From: Myxocyprinus asiaticus
Lineage: Eukaryota > Chordata > Actinopteri > Cypriniformes > Catostomidae
Assembly: GCF_019703515.2 (NCBI RefSeq)
Contig: NC_059374.1
Coordinates: 14,358,245 to 14,422,244, forward strand
Reading direction: 5' to 3'
Length of the DNA stretch: 64,000 bases
The notes under the pieces were generated by a model. That model saw nothing but the letters and a program-made list of their open reading frames with translations. It had not been told where the DNA came from and searched no databases. Position 1 is the first letter of the stretch; each line of letters starts with the position of its first letter. The position numbers were made by a program, and so were the translations under genes. This document shows, one piece after another, positions 13,813-25,809 of the stretch.

Positions 13813-14637
13813 AGTCAGCGGTAAGGAGCAAATGACGAAAATGAAGGTCATGGAGGCCAGTAGGATTAGATGGTCCATTTCTTCCTCTCCTTGTCCAAAC
13901 CAGGTACTCAACCTCCTCTTTCGTCCGGCTGACACCACCGAACCCCGGCGAGTTATTTGGCTCCGGTGCATGCGGCACAGGCTGACAATGACTGAACCGT
14001 TACACAAGAAAACTACAGTGATGAGGAGTGCCATGAGCACAGAGTAGGACAGCGAGAAGGCCAGCGTTCGTCTCTCCTCATCCTCACCCTCTCCTTCTGC
14101 CTCCATCTTGATGAAACACCACGTCCCAGGACAGTACTGCTTGTGCCTTCCATATCCAAAGAAGGGCAGCAAGCAGAAAGCAAAGGTAAAGAGATAGATG
14201 AGTAAGAGGACAATCTTAGCAAAGCTTCGCCGCACATGTTTCGAGTAGAAGTAAGGGTGACTGATGGCAAGGCATCGCTCCACCGCCATGGCGCATAGTA
14301 TGAACATAGAGGCCAGGCCGAAAAATGTCATGGCGAAGGCGAAGAGTCCGCACAGCCACCAATTTCCTGTAAGACCTACCAGGGATGTGCTTTGAGCATA
14401 GCAAACGAAAACTGGTGGGCTGAGTAAACACGTTCCCACAAGATCTGTCAGAGCAAGGCCCGTCACGAGGATGCAGAAGACAGAGGACTTGGTGCGATGC
14501 TCTTTCTGGTGAACCCCTAGGATAGCCAAGGCCAGCAGGTTGCCGACCACCCCAGCAATGAACATTACAATGCTCATCACAGGGTTCCCATTTACATCAA
14601 TTCGAGTGATGTTCTCACATGTCTTGTTTGAGAGCAT
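13813..14637 (-). CDS. ptgir: Prostacyclin (IP) receptor-like GPCR, main coding exon
   Basis: Class A prostanoid receptor that, by family knowledge, binds prostacyclin at the cell surface and couples to Gs. The exon encodes residues 1-275. N-glycosylation sites lie at N4 and N9. Helix 1 is near 22-43 (MFIAGVVGN). Helix 3 runs into AVERCLAISHPY at 118-129, the prostanoid version of DRY. The prostanoid loop-2 signature GTWCFI is at 171-176. Helix 5 contains FLCNGSV and helix 6 begins DHLILL. The match to IP is closer than to EP2 or DP because of VTGLA, FLCNGSV followed by SLCRM, and CSLPLT. The exon ends at a GTGAGT donor directly after SLPLT, the position where prostanoid-receptor genes are interrupted. 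Helix 7 and the tail lie on an exon I could not find. A polypyrimidine/CAG acceptor ends at 14749, giving 111 nt of 5' UTR. Codons 178-190 form an acidic insert (EAEGEGEDEE) before helix 5. Confidence 0.88.
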
Positions 14638-14748
14638 GTTTAGACTGCCTTGCCCTTGATCCCTGACCCCAAAGGTAGGGATCGGGCAAAGGCTGTTCTG
14701 TCTATTCCACTAGAGCTGCAGTTCCTTTTCTTTGAGAACACAAAGAAA
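14638..14748 (-). other. ptgir: Probable 5' UTR part of the ptgir coding exon
   Basis: Between the ATG at 14637 and a good acceptor (tctcttttacag, AG at 14750-14749) lie 111 nt with no splice donor. The ATG has A at -3. Inferred from sequence signals only. Confidence 0.5.
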
Positions 14749-14949
14749 CTGTAAAAGAGAAAGCATTTTTTTCAGATTTAAGAAGTCTATCACACTTCTC
14801 AAGCACATCCATGGTTGCCTAAAGCATATATACACTCTTAAGCAGTGGTTCTCAAATGGAAAATCGCGACCCAAAAATTAACCACAGGTATGTTCTAACA
14901 GGGCCACTGACAGCAGGTAAAAAATAATGCTAAATGCAAATACATGCAA

Positions 14950-15241
14950 TTAAAAGGTTAGTTCACTGAAGCATTTAAGTCATTAGTTACTCAACATCAT
15001 GTCATTCTGTTGACTTTCTTCCATGGAACACATACAGTGTACGTTAGACAGACAGAATGTTAGAGAATTACAGACTCAATCACCATTCAATGAAAGAGAA
15101 TGGTGAATGAGACAATTAGTCCCTAACATTCTACCTAGCATCTCCTTTTAGAACTTCATATGAGTTTGTAACAACATGTACAAACTGTAGGGTGAGTAAA
15201 TGATGACAGAATTTGTATTTTTGTGTGAACTATCCCTTTAA
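14950..15241. mobile_element. TTAA-flanked MITE
   Basis: Bounded by TTAA at 14950-14953 and 15238-15241, with terminal arms aaaggttagttcac and gtgaactatcccttt that are inverted repeats with one change plus an indel. The inner gagtaaatgatgacagaatt motif is part of a very common cyprinid repeat. No coding capacity. Confidence 0.65.
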
Positions 15242-15762
15242 CCACATAATTGGGAAAAGTTTGGATAGCAAACTAAACTTATCAACTTTTAAAAGGGACG
15301 AGAAAACAAAAACGCTTTCCATATTTTTTGTAGTTGATCCAAGGGTGTGCATGTCTAATCAAACTCTACAGTATTTTGGCGCAAACTCATCCATCACTTG
15401 GCAATATAGCTAATACTAATACACTTTTAAGCCTTGTTTTTGCATAATTTAGAATATTGTGAAGCCTGTGTAGAATGCCAATTTTAATCAAATTTAATGT
15501 TTGATTTTTATTCAAATTTTTTTGTAATGCACAATCAAGAACCACTGCTCTAATGACACGGCCCTTCAATTTCCAGAGTACACTGTCTCTGTTATCAAAT
15601 GCAAACAGTGCTTATTTTGACTATACTTTTAACTTATTTAAATATTCAAAATTAACAAAAACTGTACATTGCTAATAACCTGCACACCTTAATATGTTGT
15701 TATATAACATCTGACTGCAAAGGTTTCTAAACTGGTTTCTTGTTCTTGCTTTATGTAATGTA

Positions 15763-16058
15763 CAGTGGGGTCCAGAGGTCTGAGACCACACTGAAAATCT
15801 GAAATCGTTTAAATCTGACGAAAAAGGTCAGATTTCCTTACATCCATTGAAGCACATAAGATGCTGTTTGGAACATTCTCAAATCTTGCTGGATAACATG
15901 ATCATCAGATTTTGCACACATTTGTGAAGTCCATGCCAGCTCAAATACATGATGTTACTAAACCAAATGGGGGCATACCTAATACTAAATGTTAGATAAT
16001 TTTGAAAAGAATGCAAAAAGCTGCATTTTAATTAGTCTCAGACTTTTGGACCACACTG
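15763..16058. mobile_element. Tc1/mariner-type MITE
   Basis: Starts after TA with cagtggggtccagaggtctg and ends gtctcagacttttggaccac followed by actg, imperfect inverted repeats of about 27 nt. The 296-bp interior is non-coding. Confidence 0.7.
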
Positions 16059-16199
16059 TTTGTGTGTACTATCTTACAGACTCAAATTACTGTACATGTT
16101 TTTTTAATTTCTAGTATGTTATTATTTATTGCCCATCTTATGTATCACTTCCTTACTAAGTAATGCTACTTTGCTGCATTACTCGTTGATAACAATTAA

Positions 16200-16800
16200 C
16201 CCTTGTGCGTCAATAAAAATAAAAACAAGTTACTCAGAGGTCCTTAGAGGACAAAAATGTCCATGTCAAAAAACTGCCATAATAATATTATATATTTATA
16301 TTATTTTCCACTTTCAGTGAGTTAATTATTTTTAACAAACATCAGTCCTGGTCATAAATACCAAATATTCATATATTTTCAGGATTTTAACCCTTTCAAT
16401 GCCAGTTTGTTTATATAATGCCACTTTTGTTTTTTGTTTTTTATGAAAAAACACAGAAAATTAATTATTTTCCATATACTAAATGCTAAGGGGAATATTT
16501 CTCATTGGATTATCACAGTCTGTGATATGTCAATGATTAGCAACAACATTGATTTTGATGCATTATTATTTTTTGTGCAGTGTCAGATTAAAAAAAAAAA
16601 AAAAACTCAGGACCTTAGAGGACAAAAATATCTGTGTCAAAAAAATACCATAAAAATATTATATATTCATATTATTTTCCACTTACACTGAATTAGATTT
16701 TTTACCCAACATCAGTCCTGATCATAACTACCAAATATTCATTTATTTTCAGGATTTTAGCCCTTTAAATTCCAGTTTGTTTACATAATACCACTGTTGT

Positions 16801-16843
<43 letters not shown>

Positions 16844-17357
16844 TTTCTCAATATACGCATACAAAACACACTCTGACATCCATACCAACACACCCACACA
16901 ATTTTAGCTGCATCATTTATTCAATTGGCCTGCAGTGCTCTATAATACAGCAAACAGAAAATAGGAAAAAAGCATGTATTTGCTCCATAGGCTAAACATG
17001 AGAAAAATGGCACCATCTGGTGGAAAATATTAAAAATTTAAATTTTGAAGCTAAGGCTCCGGAATGAAAGCATAAATATAATAGAATTCATGATTTTATG
17101 CTTTAATGGCACTGGGATCAAATATTGCAGTTTTAATGGGTTTCAATGGGGACATTGTTGTCCTGAAGGTCCTGAGTGTAAATATTTGTGTACACAGTGT
17201 ATTATAGATGTATTTTAGGAACTGAGGTTGAAATATCAAAATTCCCCCCAAAATACACACCTTTGGCAAAATTTATGCCGTTGGTATTAACACAGCCAAA
17301 ATGATCGAAAAGACAAAAATAAAAAAAGACAAAAATGTCCCGAAGTTAGCACAAGGG
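16200..17357. mobile_element. piggyBac-like non-autonomous element
   Basis: A 1158-bp segment bounded on both sides by TTAA (16196-16199 and 17358-17361). Its termini, cccttgtgc and gcacaaggg, are perfect inverted repeats. TTAA duplication plus a CCC start is the hallmark of piggyBac-superfamily elements. No transposase frame is present. It contains an internal tandem duplication: 16236-16440 and 16607-16806 are about 200-bp copies sharing cttagaggacaaaaat and catcagtcctg.tcata. An AC microsatellite is at 16807-16840. The family name is inferred from the ends and target site only. Confidence 0.72.
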
Positions 17358-17459
17358 TTAAATAAATTCCGAACAACTACTGTAGGTTGTCATGACAATA
17401 AAGCATCGAATCTTGAATCATCACATGTCAATACGCACCTGTCAACGGGAAACTCATCC

Positions 17460-17870
17460 GTGTCTAATCATGACGCTGCATTCCCTTCCTTTTCCTTGTC
17501 ACTCCAAAAACAATATTCGAAAGCGAAATCGATATGACAGTTCTTCGGTCGCCCCTTTCATCTGTAGCTTTCCCTCTTTAAATTCATTAAACGGTTGTTA
17601 GTTGAGTTACTTGCCTGTCCAGTTCTCGCCACTCACAGATTTCACATGTAAAACAACTCCACACTCGAGTTTGTTAGGCTCCGAGACGGTGAGAGGAGCC
17701 TATAACGAATTCAGTCGGTAGTTATATCAATAACTCACTTTAGTTAAGACATCCACAGACTGTTCATTCCTCCACCTCGTGAAGGTAGATGAATGAGATT
17801 TCCTTCCTGTGGCTGATAAAGAAGTCGCGCGAAAGAGGAGGAGCAGAGAGCTCAGTTTTTACACATTTTA
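17460..17870 (-). promoter_or_regulatory. Possible ptgir promoter and non-coding first exon
   Basis: A locally CpG-richer island in AT-rich surroundings (cgcgcgaaag near 17826 on the plus strand reading). On the minus strand a plausible untranslated exon could run from about 17860 to a GTGAGT-type donor near 17740 and splice to the acceptor at 14749. There is no direct evidence of a transcription start; this is inference from position and composition. Confidence 0.25.
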
Positions 17871-18065
17871 ATAGTGCGTACTGAATATAAATGTAAACAA
17901 CATCATTAGTTATTGCCCTGTTTACTCACTTTAAGTTATTTATTTTGCATGATCATCTGATAATTACAAGGAACATTCCTCCTGTATAATTCACAATGGA
18001 CTATTATATCATTGTGTCATATATCATTGTGTCATATATCATTGTGTTTAAACAATATGTCTTAT

Positions 18066-18187
18066 TAACCCTCCTGTTATGTTCGAGCAATTTTAATAGT
18101 TAAAAAAAAAAAAACAGCATTAAAGTATTAGGTTGATAAGTGTTCTGACTTGTAATAATGATTAAAAAAAATTTCAAACTTGTTTAC

Positions 18188-18246
<59 letters not shown>

Positions 18247-18250
18247 CTGT
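18066..18250. repeat. Orphan CCCTCCTGTT-type repeat end and (AT)n
   Basis: TTAA followed by ccctcctgttatgttcg at 18070 matches the end of an abundant TTAA-flanked cyprinid repeat, but no opposite end was found. An interrupted AT microsatellite occupies 18192-18246. Confidence 0.5.
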
Positions 18251-18529
18251 AATGATGAAAAAGGTTACATATATAAAACATGAATAAATGCAATGAATTT
18301 GCTAATTTTGTAAAGATATTTTGATTACTTTTATTGTATTTTACAATGTTTTGTACCCCCCCCCCCCCATTTATTCATGCATTTTGTCATGAATATTGTT
18401 ATTTTACTAAATTATATTATTAAAAAACACTAAAGCCAATCTTAAAAGCATGAAGAATAAAGATATTTTTGAGAACTGTAGACAAAAATAAATAAATAAA
18501 TAAAAAATTCAGCCAACATATTTTTCCTT

Positions 18530-20330
18530 TAAAGTCGGCATGAAATGAAAATTCACACTATCTATTTTCTAAATGTGTGTTATTGATCATATTGTGAACA
18601 ATTCATCCATGCATATGTTTTATTTTTTAATTATTATTTTTATTTATTTATTTATTTTTTTACCTCGTAATCTTTAATCAAAATGTCATAACTCGATCTT
18701 CCGGTGAAACGACAGACTTCTCTCTGGTGATGTATGAAGGACTTCTCCAATCATTTAGTCCGTTTAAACCCTGCCCCTTTCTTATAAATACCACAACCTT
18801 GCGTAGAGTTGAACGAAGCATCAATCGCATGTTGGTGAAGATGGCAAGGTGTATTTCCATCTGATTTCCTTCAAAACTATCGTTCCTTAACCCAAACTTC
18901 CTTAGTTACGGGTCAGCTGGCTTGAATTTAAATTTCGAATATGGAGGAATAACGGCGAATTCGCGGTTGTGTTCGAGACATTTCACGGCTGAATTACTGA
19001 GGTTATCACTAATGAATACAACACTTTGGATGCCTGTGGAGTTTATTTATATTTTTGAATGCCGTTATCTTAGGATGCACAGCACGAGTAAGTGTTTTTT
19101 ATTTTTATTTTTTATTTAGTGTATTGTGATTCAAAATGTTAAAATATGGTTATCTTCTAATCGCTCGTTTTTCAGCGGCTTCAGCCTCTTCGTAAGTAAA
19201 GACCGCGATGTGCTCGTGTGTTTATGTTGTCAGTTTGATCATAAATGTGTTGAGATCGCTGCTCAATTTCACCGATAACTGGCTGGTAGGGGTGTGTGTG
19301 TCCACTGCAAACTTGCATTCACATCTGCTTCCATTCTGCTATGCAGTGCCCATATTGTCACAATCCAATCATAAAACCAATGGATAAACTCAAATCCCCA
19401 CCCCACATTTTTTTCTTGTTTGATAAGCTGTTTCACTCGGCTTTAATTTGCATTTTGGTCAATAGAGGGGAAACTGCCAGATGCAGCAATACTGTATGTG
19501 CAATATGGGTTCTTATATATGGTGCTTTGAAGATTTAAGGCATTCTTTTTGTTACATTTGGCTCTTAAGATCAGTGCATTGTATTCACAGTGCAAAAGGT
19601 TTTCCAATGATTGTAAAACTATTAAAATCTGTAACAGGACTGCCACTAAAAAAATTATGAAATCAATTTATGAATTCATTCATTCAATTCATGTTTAAAA
19701 ATTGGGTTAAATGTAACAATAAATTATTTAATACAAATTTAAATGCAACTTTTCAATTGCATTTTATAAGAGCATCTAATAACAAATTATTAAAGAATAT
19801 CTATAAATTGAAACTTAAATCCTTAATTTAATTTTAAGTATCACTCTTCACTGTCTGTCTACACCAAACCCTCAATCTTTCCAAAATTGTTTCCATGCCC
19901 TGTTTGTTCTGACAGAATAACAAGAGGCAGCGTACAGACTGTATTATCAGCCCATTAAAGTAAATGAATACAACTTCTACAATTCTGAAATTAGATAAAG
20001 TTTTGGTGCATCTGTTTTTGCGTGTGTGTACATATATTTGAGTCCATTGGGACATCAATTGTGATTGTCTATCAGCACGCATTGTGAATATTTGAGAAGT
20101 ATGGAGCCACGAGAAATAACTACACAGCACTTTTCGCCAGGAAGCAGACCAAATTATTTTCCTCTTAGACTTAATGGCCCATGTTATCAACCCATCATAA
20201 ACACTTACATGTGGCTCTGTTTACAGCTTTTTGAGAATATTGGTATCAATTTTACTTATACTTGAAATTCGCCATGTTTATGCTGCCTTTAAAAACCCCA
20301 TGAAATCAAATAGTTGATATATTTTAAAAA
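18530..20330 (+). mobile_element. Repeat region with THAP-like fragment
   Basis: Roughly 1.8 kb of dispersed-repeat sequence with related motifs at each end (ggcatgaaatgaaaat near 18538 and ccccatgaaatcaaata near 20297). Within it, 18922-18985 encodes YGGITANSRLCSRHFTAE. The CSRHF block is the C-terminal C-x-H signature of THAP zinc fingers used by P-element-like and Kolobok-like transposases. The upstream part is broken by a stop and no catalytic domain was found. Borders are approximate. Confidence 0.4.
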
Positions 20331-21330
20331 CAAATCAATCAAAAAAGAAATAATAAAACTCCTGGTTTAGTCATGATGTATATTTTATTCAAACTTCCAA
20401 ATTTACATGAAAGCACATCTGTTAAGATCCTATCAGTCTTGAGTCAGTTTCAGGTCATTTGCCCAGGAACAAATGACCTGAAAGATGGCATTTTACTGCA
20501 GGCTGCTCACTGTTGTCTGTTTAGTCCCAAAAGACATGTGGCTGGAATTTTGCATCATCATATTCCGATCACTGGAGTTCAGCAACAGCTATTGTTGCAA
20601 GACTGCTCTTTGCAAAGCACACATACATTTTGAGCGATTACAGATGGTTCGAAAGGAGTTTGTTTTGAGTATATGTTAATCGAACACATATTTTGATTGG
20701 GAGAAGTTGCAACATAGTCTCATGACAACTCATGTAATAATTCATACAAGATAGCGAAATCATTAGATATTGTACGACTTGGCATGTATGAAAAGGTACA
20801 ACTTTTATTCTCATGTGAGACCGACCAATCAACAAACAGAATTTCAAATTAGAGTCATCAAATTTTAGCTATCCTCCAATCCAACACTTCATTTTAAGAA
20901 AGGAAACGTTTGTGAACAAATTTTGTGGCTCATTTAGAATTTATTTATGCAATACATATGACTTATGTCAATAACATAATGCATTTCCCTCGTCTCATTC
21001 CAAACACTGATGTTTCTTCAGTTGTACACTAAAGTTACTTTTATATTTAAATCATGGTTAGGTTTAGGGTTTGGGTAAGGGGTTAGACTTTAGAGTTAGG
21101 TTTAGATTTGGGTTATGGGGTTAAACGTAGGAAAAATCATAATAACTTCATAATATATTGTTCATTCATTTTTCTGTATGGGCCTAAAACTCATATGTTT
21201 TTGTACAAGCCAACTCGTGATTTCTTACGATTTTGCTATCTTGTTCTATTAAAACATCTCGTCATGAGACTGGGTTGGAAGTTTTCAGGACAGTGTATGT
21301 CACTCTGAGAGTGGAAATGCCAAGATGGTT
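20331..21330. other. Intergenic, no gene seen
   Basis: AT-rich sequence. 21057-21128 is a degenerate G-rich ttaggtttaggg-type tract like those at 2767, 26780 and 47056. No exon-like frame. Confidence 0.4.
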
Positions 21331-21334
21331 TCTT

Positions 21335-23240
21335 TTCAAGTTGGTCTCTTCGACGCTGCGTCAGTTGCTGACGCAATGTCAAACTCCTCCCAGGAGTGAC
21401 AACCTCTGAACCCTTTAAAGTCATACCAATTTATTGGCAGATGGTGCTTGATGCTCCACCCCTGATGAGCGCGTCATCTTTGCTTCGCTGTTGATATTGC
21501 ACATCTTCAGTGAGTGGATTATTTTCTACTTCCCTGTTGTGCCATGATGGACAGTGTATCCTTTATCACTTACGTGTTTTAAATGCTGCTTTGTGATAGT
21601 GTTGTGTGTTTTATTTTCTGTAAAGCACATAAAAGAGCTGTTTGCTTAATGACGTCTTTTTTAAGATGGCATTTCGCAAATGTTTTCCACCATGTGAGCA
21701 TTATTTCCCTCTGGCATGATCGCTGCTTTATTTGCCTGGGACAAGCTCAAGCTTAAGCAGCGCTTGGTGTGACTGATTGTGTTCACTGTGAGCGCATGAA
21801 ACTCAAGATGCTTCTGAAGGACGATCTTGGTCCCACTCCCATCCACCATACTCCATCTGTGCCTTGGCTTAATAAGGAGATCAGGCCCAGTGACTACAGA
21901 ATCATAAACCATAGAAACCTGTGAACGGAAGCACCGCAAGCAGTGTGAGAGGACTTGGAATCATGGCAAATGCGGAGGCATCAATACTTGGCTAAAAGGT
22001 AGCCCCACCAGACCGGCTCTCTCACTCAATTCTTCTGGCCAATATATGCTTTCTGGACAACAAACTAGCCGCATTCGACTACGGCAGTCTACCCAGTATG
22101 AAATAAAGGATGTCCAGTATATTGGCAGGTCTATGGGTGGGCCAGTGTCTGTGGAGTAACTTCCCTAGCTAATTTTGTCAGAAATTTGCTTCTCACTTTC
22201 CCCACAATTGTGAGCCTGGAAATAGAGCATAACATCTCCTCTGTAACACAGGATGGTTTCTCCCTGTTTTTACTATTGTGTTTACTATTTACATCGGCAT
22301 GCCAGGAGACTGCTGTTGTTAGTGCCATGCCACAAGACTGCCATGTTGCAACACGACTTAAAACATACACAGTGTTTTTTTCTGACCCTCGAGAGGGCCC
22401 GGGTAGAAGTTGGGTACTGTGCATAACCGAACTTAGCTACATGCTTCAGTTCACAAGGCAGCGTTTTGTCATCCACCATGTCGGTGCGAGACACACTGGT
22501 CTTGCGGCCAGAGGTATGAAGTCTCCTTGCCAAAGACACGATACAGACAATGCCAGCATGCAAGGCACAGAAAGGCATGGTTGGTTACTCAGAGACAGAT
22601 TTTGTCTCACATCCATCCTCTGAAATGGTTTGTGTTGATCGGCCTGAAATTATGCATCCTTTCATGTTCAGATAGCCCCTCATCACAGGCCATTCTTGAG
22701 ATTCGCCTTTGAGGGCACTGCATTTCAGTTCAAAGTCCTGCCCTTCGGCTTGTCCTTAGCTCCTCGCGCATTCACGAAATGTGTCGATGCAGAGCTTGCT
22801 CCACTGAGCTTGAGCAGTGACCGTGTTCTGAATTACTTTGATGACTGGTTGCTTTTAGTGCAGTCAGAGGCACAAGCATGCAAGCACAGGACCAGCTGCT
22901 AGCACATTTGAAACTGTTGGGTCTCAAAATCAATTGGGCAAAGAGAATTAGAAAAACAGTTCTCAAATTTCCTTCTAGGAATGACACTCGACCGTTGAAA
23001 TTTTTTTAGGGGCCTTGGGTTTGATGGCCACCGCTGTCGTCACCCCATTGGGTTTGTCGTCTTCGCATGCGCTGGATCTCTCCAGTGCTGGATCAACTCG
23101 AGAGTGCCTCATCATTTTTGAAGACACGTTGCTTAAGCCTTGTAGTGATGCGCTGCTGCCTAGCCATGCTAACTCTTTGGAAAACATCTGCGGTTTGTCA
23201 TGTAGTTCCGGACACAACACACGCTGAGGAGTAGGGATGT
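21335..23240 (+). mobile_element. Decayed DIRS-type retrotransposon
   Basis: Contains, in several frames, a DIRS gag zinc-knuckle-like N-terminus (FRKCFPPCEHYF, then CVHCERM at about 21665-21800) and a reverse-transcriptase block at about 22696-22900 with VLPFGLSLAPRAFTKCVDA and NYFDDW, the family's version of the Y-x-DD active site. The 5' region gacgctgcgtcagttgctga resembles DIRS termini. Stops and frameshifts are frequent, and the tyrosine recombinase was not found. Confidence 0.75.
22696..22902 (+). pseudogene. DIRS reverse-transcriptase fragment
   Basis: A 68-codon frame beginning in the palm domain: FAFEGTAFQFKVLPFGLSL, APRAFTKCVDA, then VLNYFDDWLLL. The DD pair of the catalytic site is intact, but the domain is cut on both sides by frame changes. 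This is the best-preserved part of the surrounding DIRS relic and it cannot encode a working enzyme. Confidence 0.8.
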
Positions 23241-23400
23241 AAATTGCAAGTTTCATCAAGATACAATGTTAAATTGATTTCCTTAGCCAGTGATATGTTG
23301 TCTACTCTTTAGCCTCCATTTGTATGTTGCAAAATTATTATTATGATAATAATAATATTATGGTATTATATGTTATATTACTAATATATATATATAACCT

Positions 23401-24221
23401 TGTCAGGTTTAGGTTCTACCTGACGGGACCGTGGCAGTATTGGCCTGCACATGGGTCCGGTTGTTTGGACTGCCATGCACGCATCACCGCCGTGCCCTCT
23501 CCGGTGATGTCATGGTTCTGTCAACCGGTCAGGTTAGGCTTTGTCTGACGAGGATCATCATCGTCCCCTGTCTGTCTTGTGTTTTGTGTTCGTGTTTTGT
23601 GTGGGTGCACGGGTCTGATGGTGGGTTATCGCTGTGTTCGATTTGCCGCCGTGTGCCCTCCAGTGATGTCACGGTTATGGCACCTTGTCAGGTTGTGTGT
23701 GTGACTGTGGAGGACCATGTCATCATCGTCCCTTGTCTGTTTTGTCAAAGCGTGTTTATGTTTGAGGTGTCGCTGGCATGCTGCATCAGTGTTTCCATGG
23801 GAACCCTGATTGTTTCCATGGGAATGCTGATCATTACAAATTTCATCTGCGAGCGACACCCATGTTTGTTTCTCTTATTTAAACCCCCGCGTGTGTCATG
23901 TCCGATGTTGGATCATTGTGACTGTGACTGTTACTGTTGTAATGGTACTGTAAAATGTGAAGGTTGTGTTTGCTGTCTTGTTAACTGTGCTCTTTTGTAT
24001 AGTTGAAGCTTGCTTGTATGCCTGTCTGTAGAGGTGTGTTACCCTCTCGTTGGCTGCCGCCTTCGCCGGTTCAAAAGCCCTATCCCTGTGGAGGAGGATT
24101 CCTTAGTTCTCTGCCCGCGTCTCGGGGGAGAAAGTTCCTGTTATTTGAAGAAGAACTTTTGAGTTGTTAATAAATCCCGATTGAACTGTTACCTTGGGTC
24201 CTGTTTCCCGCACCCGTGACA
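23401..24221 (+). mobile_element. Solo LTR (821 bp)
   Basis: Begins TGTCAGG and ends CGTGACA, so TGTCA/TGACA form perfect terminal inverted repeats. It contains a TATA-like ttatttaaacc near 23877 and an AATAAA-type signal (gttaataaatccc, about 24165-24177) close to the 3' end, as expected of an LTR. Two imperfect copies of a unit of about 180 bp lie inside (catcatcgtcccctgtctgt near 23557 and catcatcgtcccttgtctgt near 23719). It sits in an AT microsatellite; no convincing target duplication is visible. The 191-codon frame across it is incidental. Confidence 0.65.
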
Positions 24222-25590
24222 TATATATAATATATAATAAACGGTTGTTTTGTAGGAGAATCCTGGGAAACTTTAAAGTGTGTAATTTCTGAGCCACTAG
24301 TGCCAACAAATGGAACTGCAAAAGTACTTTGATTGTTTCAAATAGGTTTCCCAAGCACTTCCACCATTTGGCATTGTCTGCTATGTTGGAATGGTCAGGA
24401 TTTTCAAACAAACAGTTTTTTGATAATGCCACAGTATTTAAATTTTTCTGGAAAATCAACTTACAAATGGCTTGACTTACCTACATATGTCTATCCATGT
24501 TAAGCTGGGATTGGATAAAATATTTTAAACTTGAACAAATGTACACAATTTAGCTTTAAATGTTACAGGGAATATCATATTCAGTCTGTGCCACTAACGT
24601 TACTAAACAGAAATTCAGAATTTGAAGTGTAATTGTAGTGTAATAATGCTGGGGCAATGTTTATTTTGTTCAAATAACTTAAGCAAATAACTTTTATTAA
24701 AACATACAGAGTTTTAATTGTGTTTTCTCCGATTTCAGGAACCATTTGGCAAATTCAGTTTGCTCTGAGCTACACCCATGCAACCACAAATATTTTACTT
24801 TACACATCTTCTGCAGTTTATTATATGCTTCCTATTCAGCTAAACCCCACATGCTGGTTACAAATGTTTGCATGTGAACCTAAAGTCTGAATATGAATTT
24901 ACTAGCTAATGCCATTGTTTACCCTATTCTCTTTCAAAATTTTGTTTTTGTCAAAAATGCCCATGAGCACTGGCATAGAATTGGGGGAGATAGGGTCAAC
25001 ACGTCCCCTCCAATGCTGTGAAGGGGGTGATTTGTCAAGCGCCCCCTGCAGGAATAAAACTCACAAGACAGTCAGTGGCTGACAACGTGCAATTTCAGTC
25101 TGTAGGTCTGTAACCCACACAAAACCTTCGTATGAATTTAGAATGAGTCATATGTCCATAGAAATGATTAGTTAAAATGATTAGTTGTTTTCATGGTGAG
25201 GAACGCAGACAGGTATTTCAGATGAACAGGTAAGAATTGTAATTTTCTGAACAGGTAAATGTTTTCTGAAACATTAACCCTAATGGTTTTTCTGAATTTC
25301 TGATTTGATACAGTGTATAAATATTTAACAGTATGCATTGGATTAGGGATGATGCAATTATACGGTTAATTTAACTGTAAGAATTTAGAACCCATGGTTA
25401 AAAACCGTGAAATGCTTTATTTACACATGGCAAAAATATTAGATATAATGTATAAATATATAATATAAAAAAAATTTCGTAAGATTTTGTAAGCCTGTGG
25501 GAAAACTTACGGACGGTGGCCACGGTGCTTTAATGGCCAGGTGTCATGAACTGAATGTGAACTTTCAATTCACATGAAACTGAAACTTAA
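24222..25590. other. Intergenic, no gene seen
   Basis: AT-rich sequence. Near 24980-25060 is a fragment resembling a dispersed repeat (cccctccaatgctgtgaagg). No exon-like frame. Confidence 0.4.
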
Positions 25591-25599
25591 ACACACGAA

Positions 25600-25800
25600 T
25601 TCCAATATATAACAGAGGAATTTGATCTACCAGATTCATATCCATCAAAAAAGCGACTTAAATCGGCTGTTTGGCAGCATTTCAATGACTGACTGAGGAC
25701 GACGGATGTAAAACAAGCAGACAGAAGTCCTAGAAAGACACACATTCTACAAATTGGACAGGATGCTCCCCTAGTCGTCCAACAACAAACTAGTAAGTTT
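25600..25800 (+). pseudogene. BED zinc-finger-like hAT fragment
   Basis: The reading KKRLKSAVWQHF at about 25647-25682 resembles the start of a BED zinc finger (S-x-VW-x2-F), and is followed by a stop. The rest of the finger and the transposase are absent. Weak, short evidence. Confidence 0.3.
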
Positions 25801-25809
25801 AATATTTTT

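Noticed and set aside
23431..24006. 191-codon plus-strand open frame
   Set aside because: Lies wholly within the solo LTR and follows its internal duplication; Cys/Val-rich translation is a reading of the GT-rich repeat.
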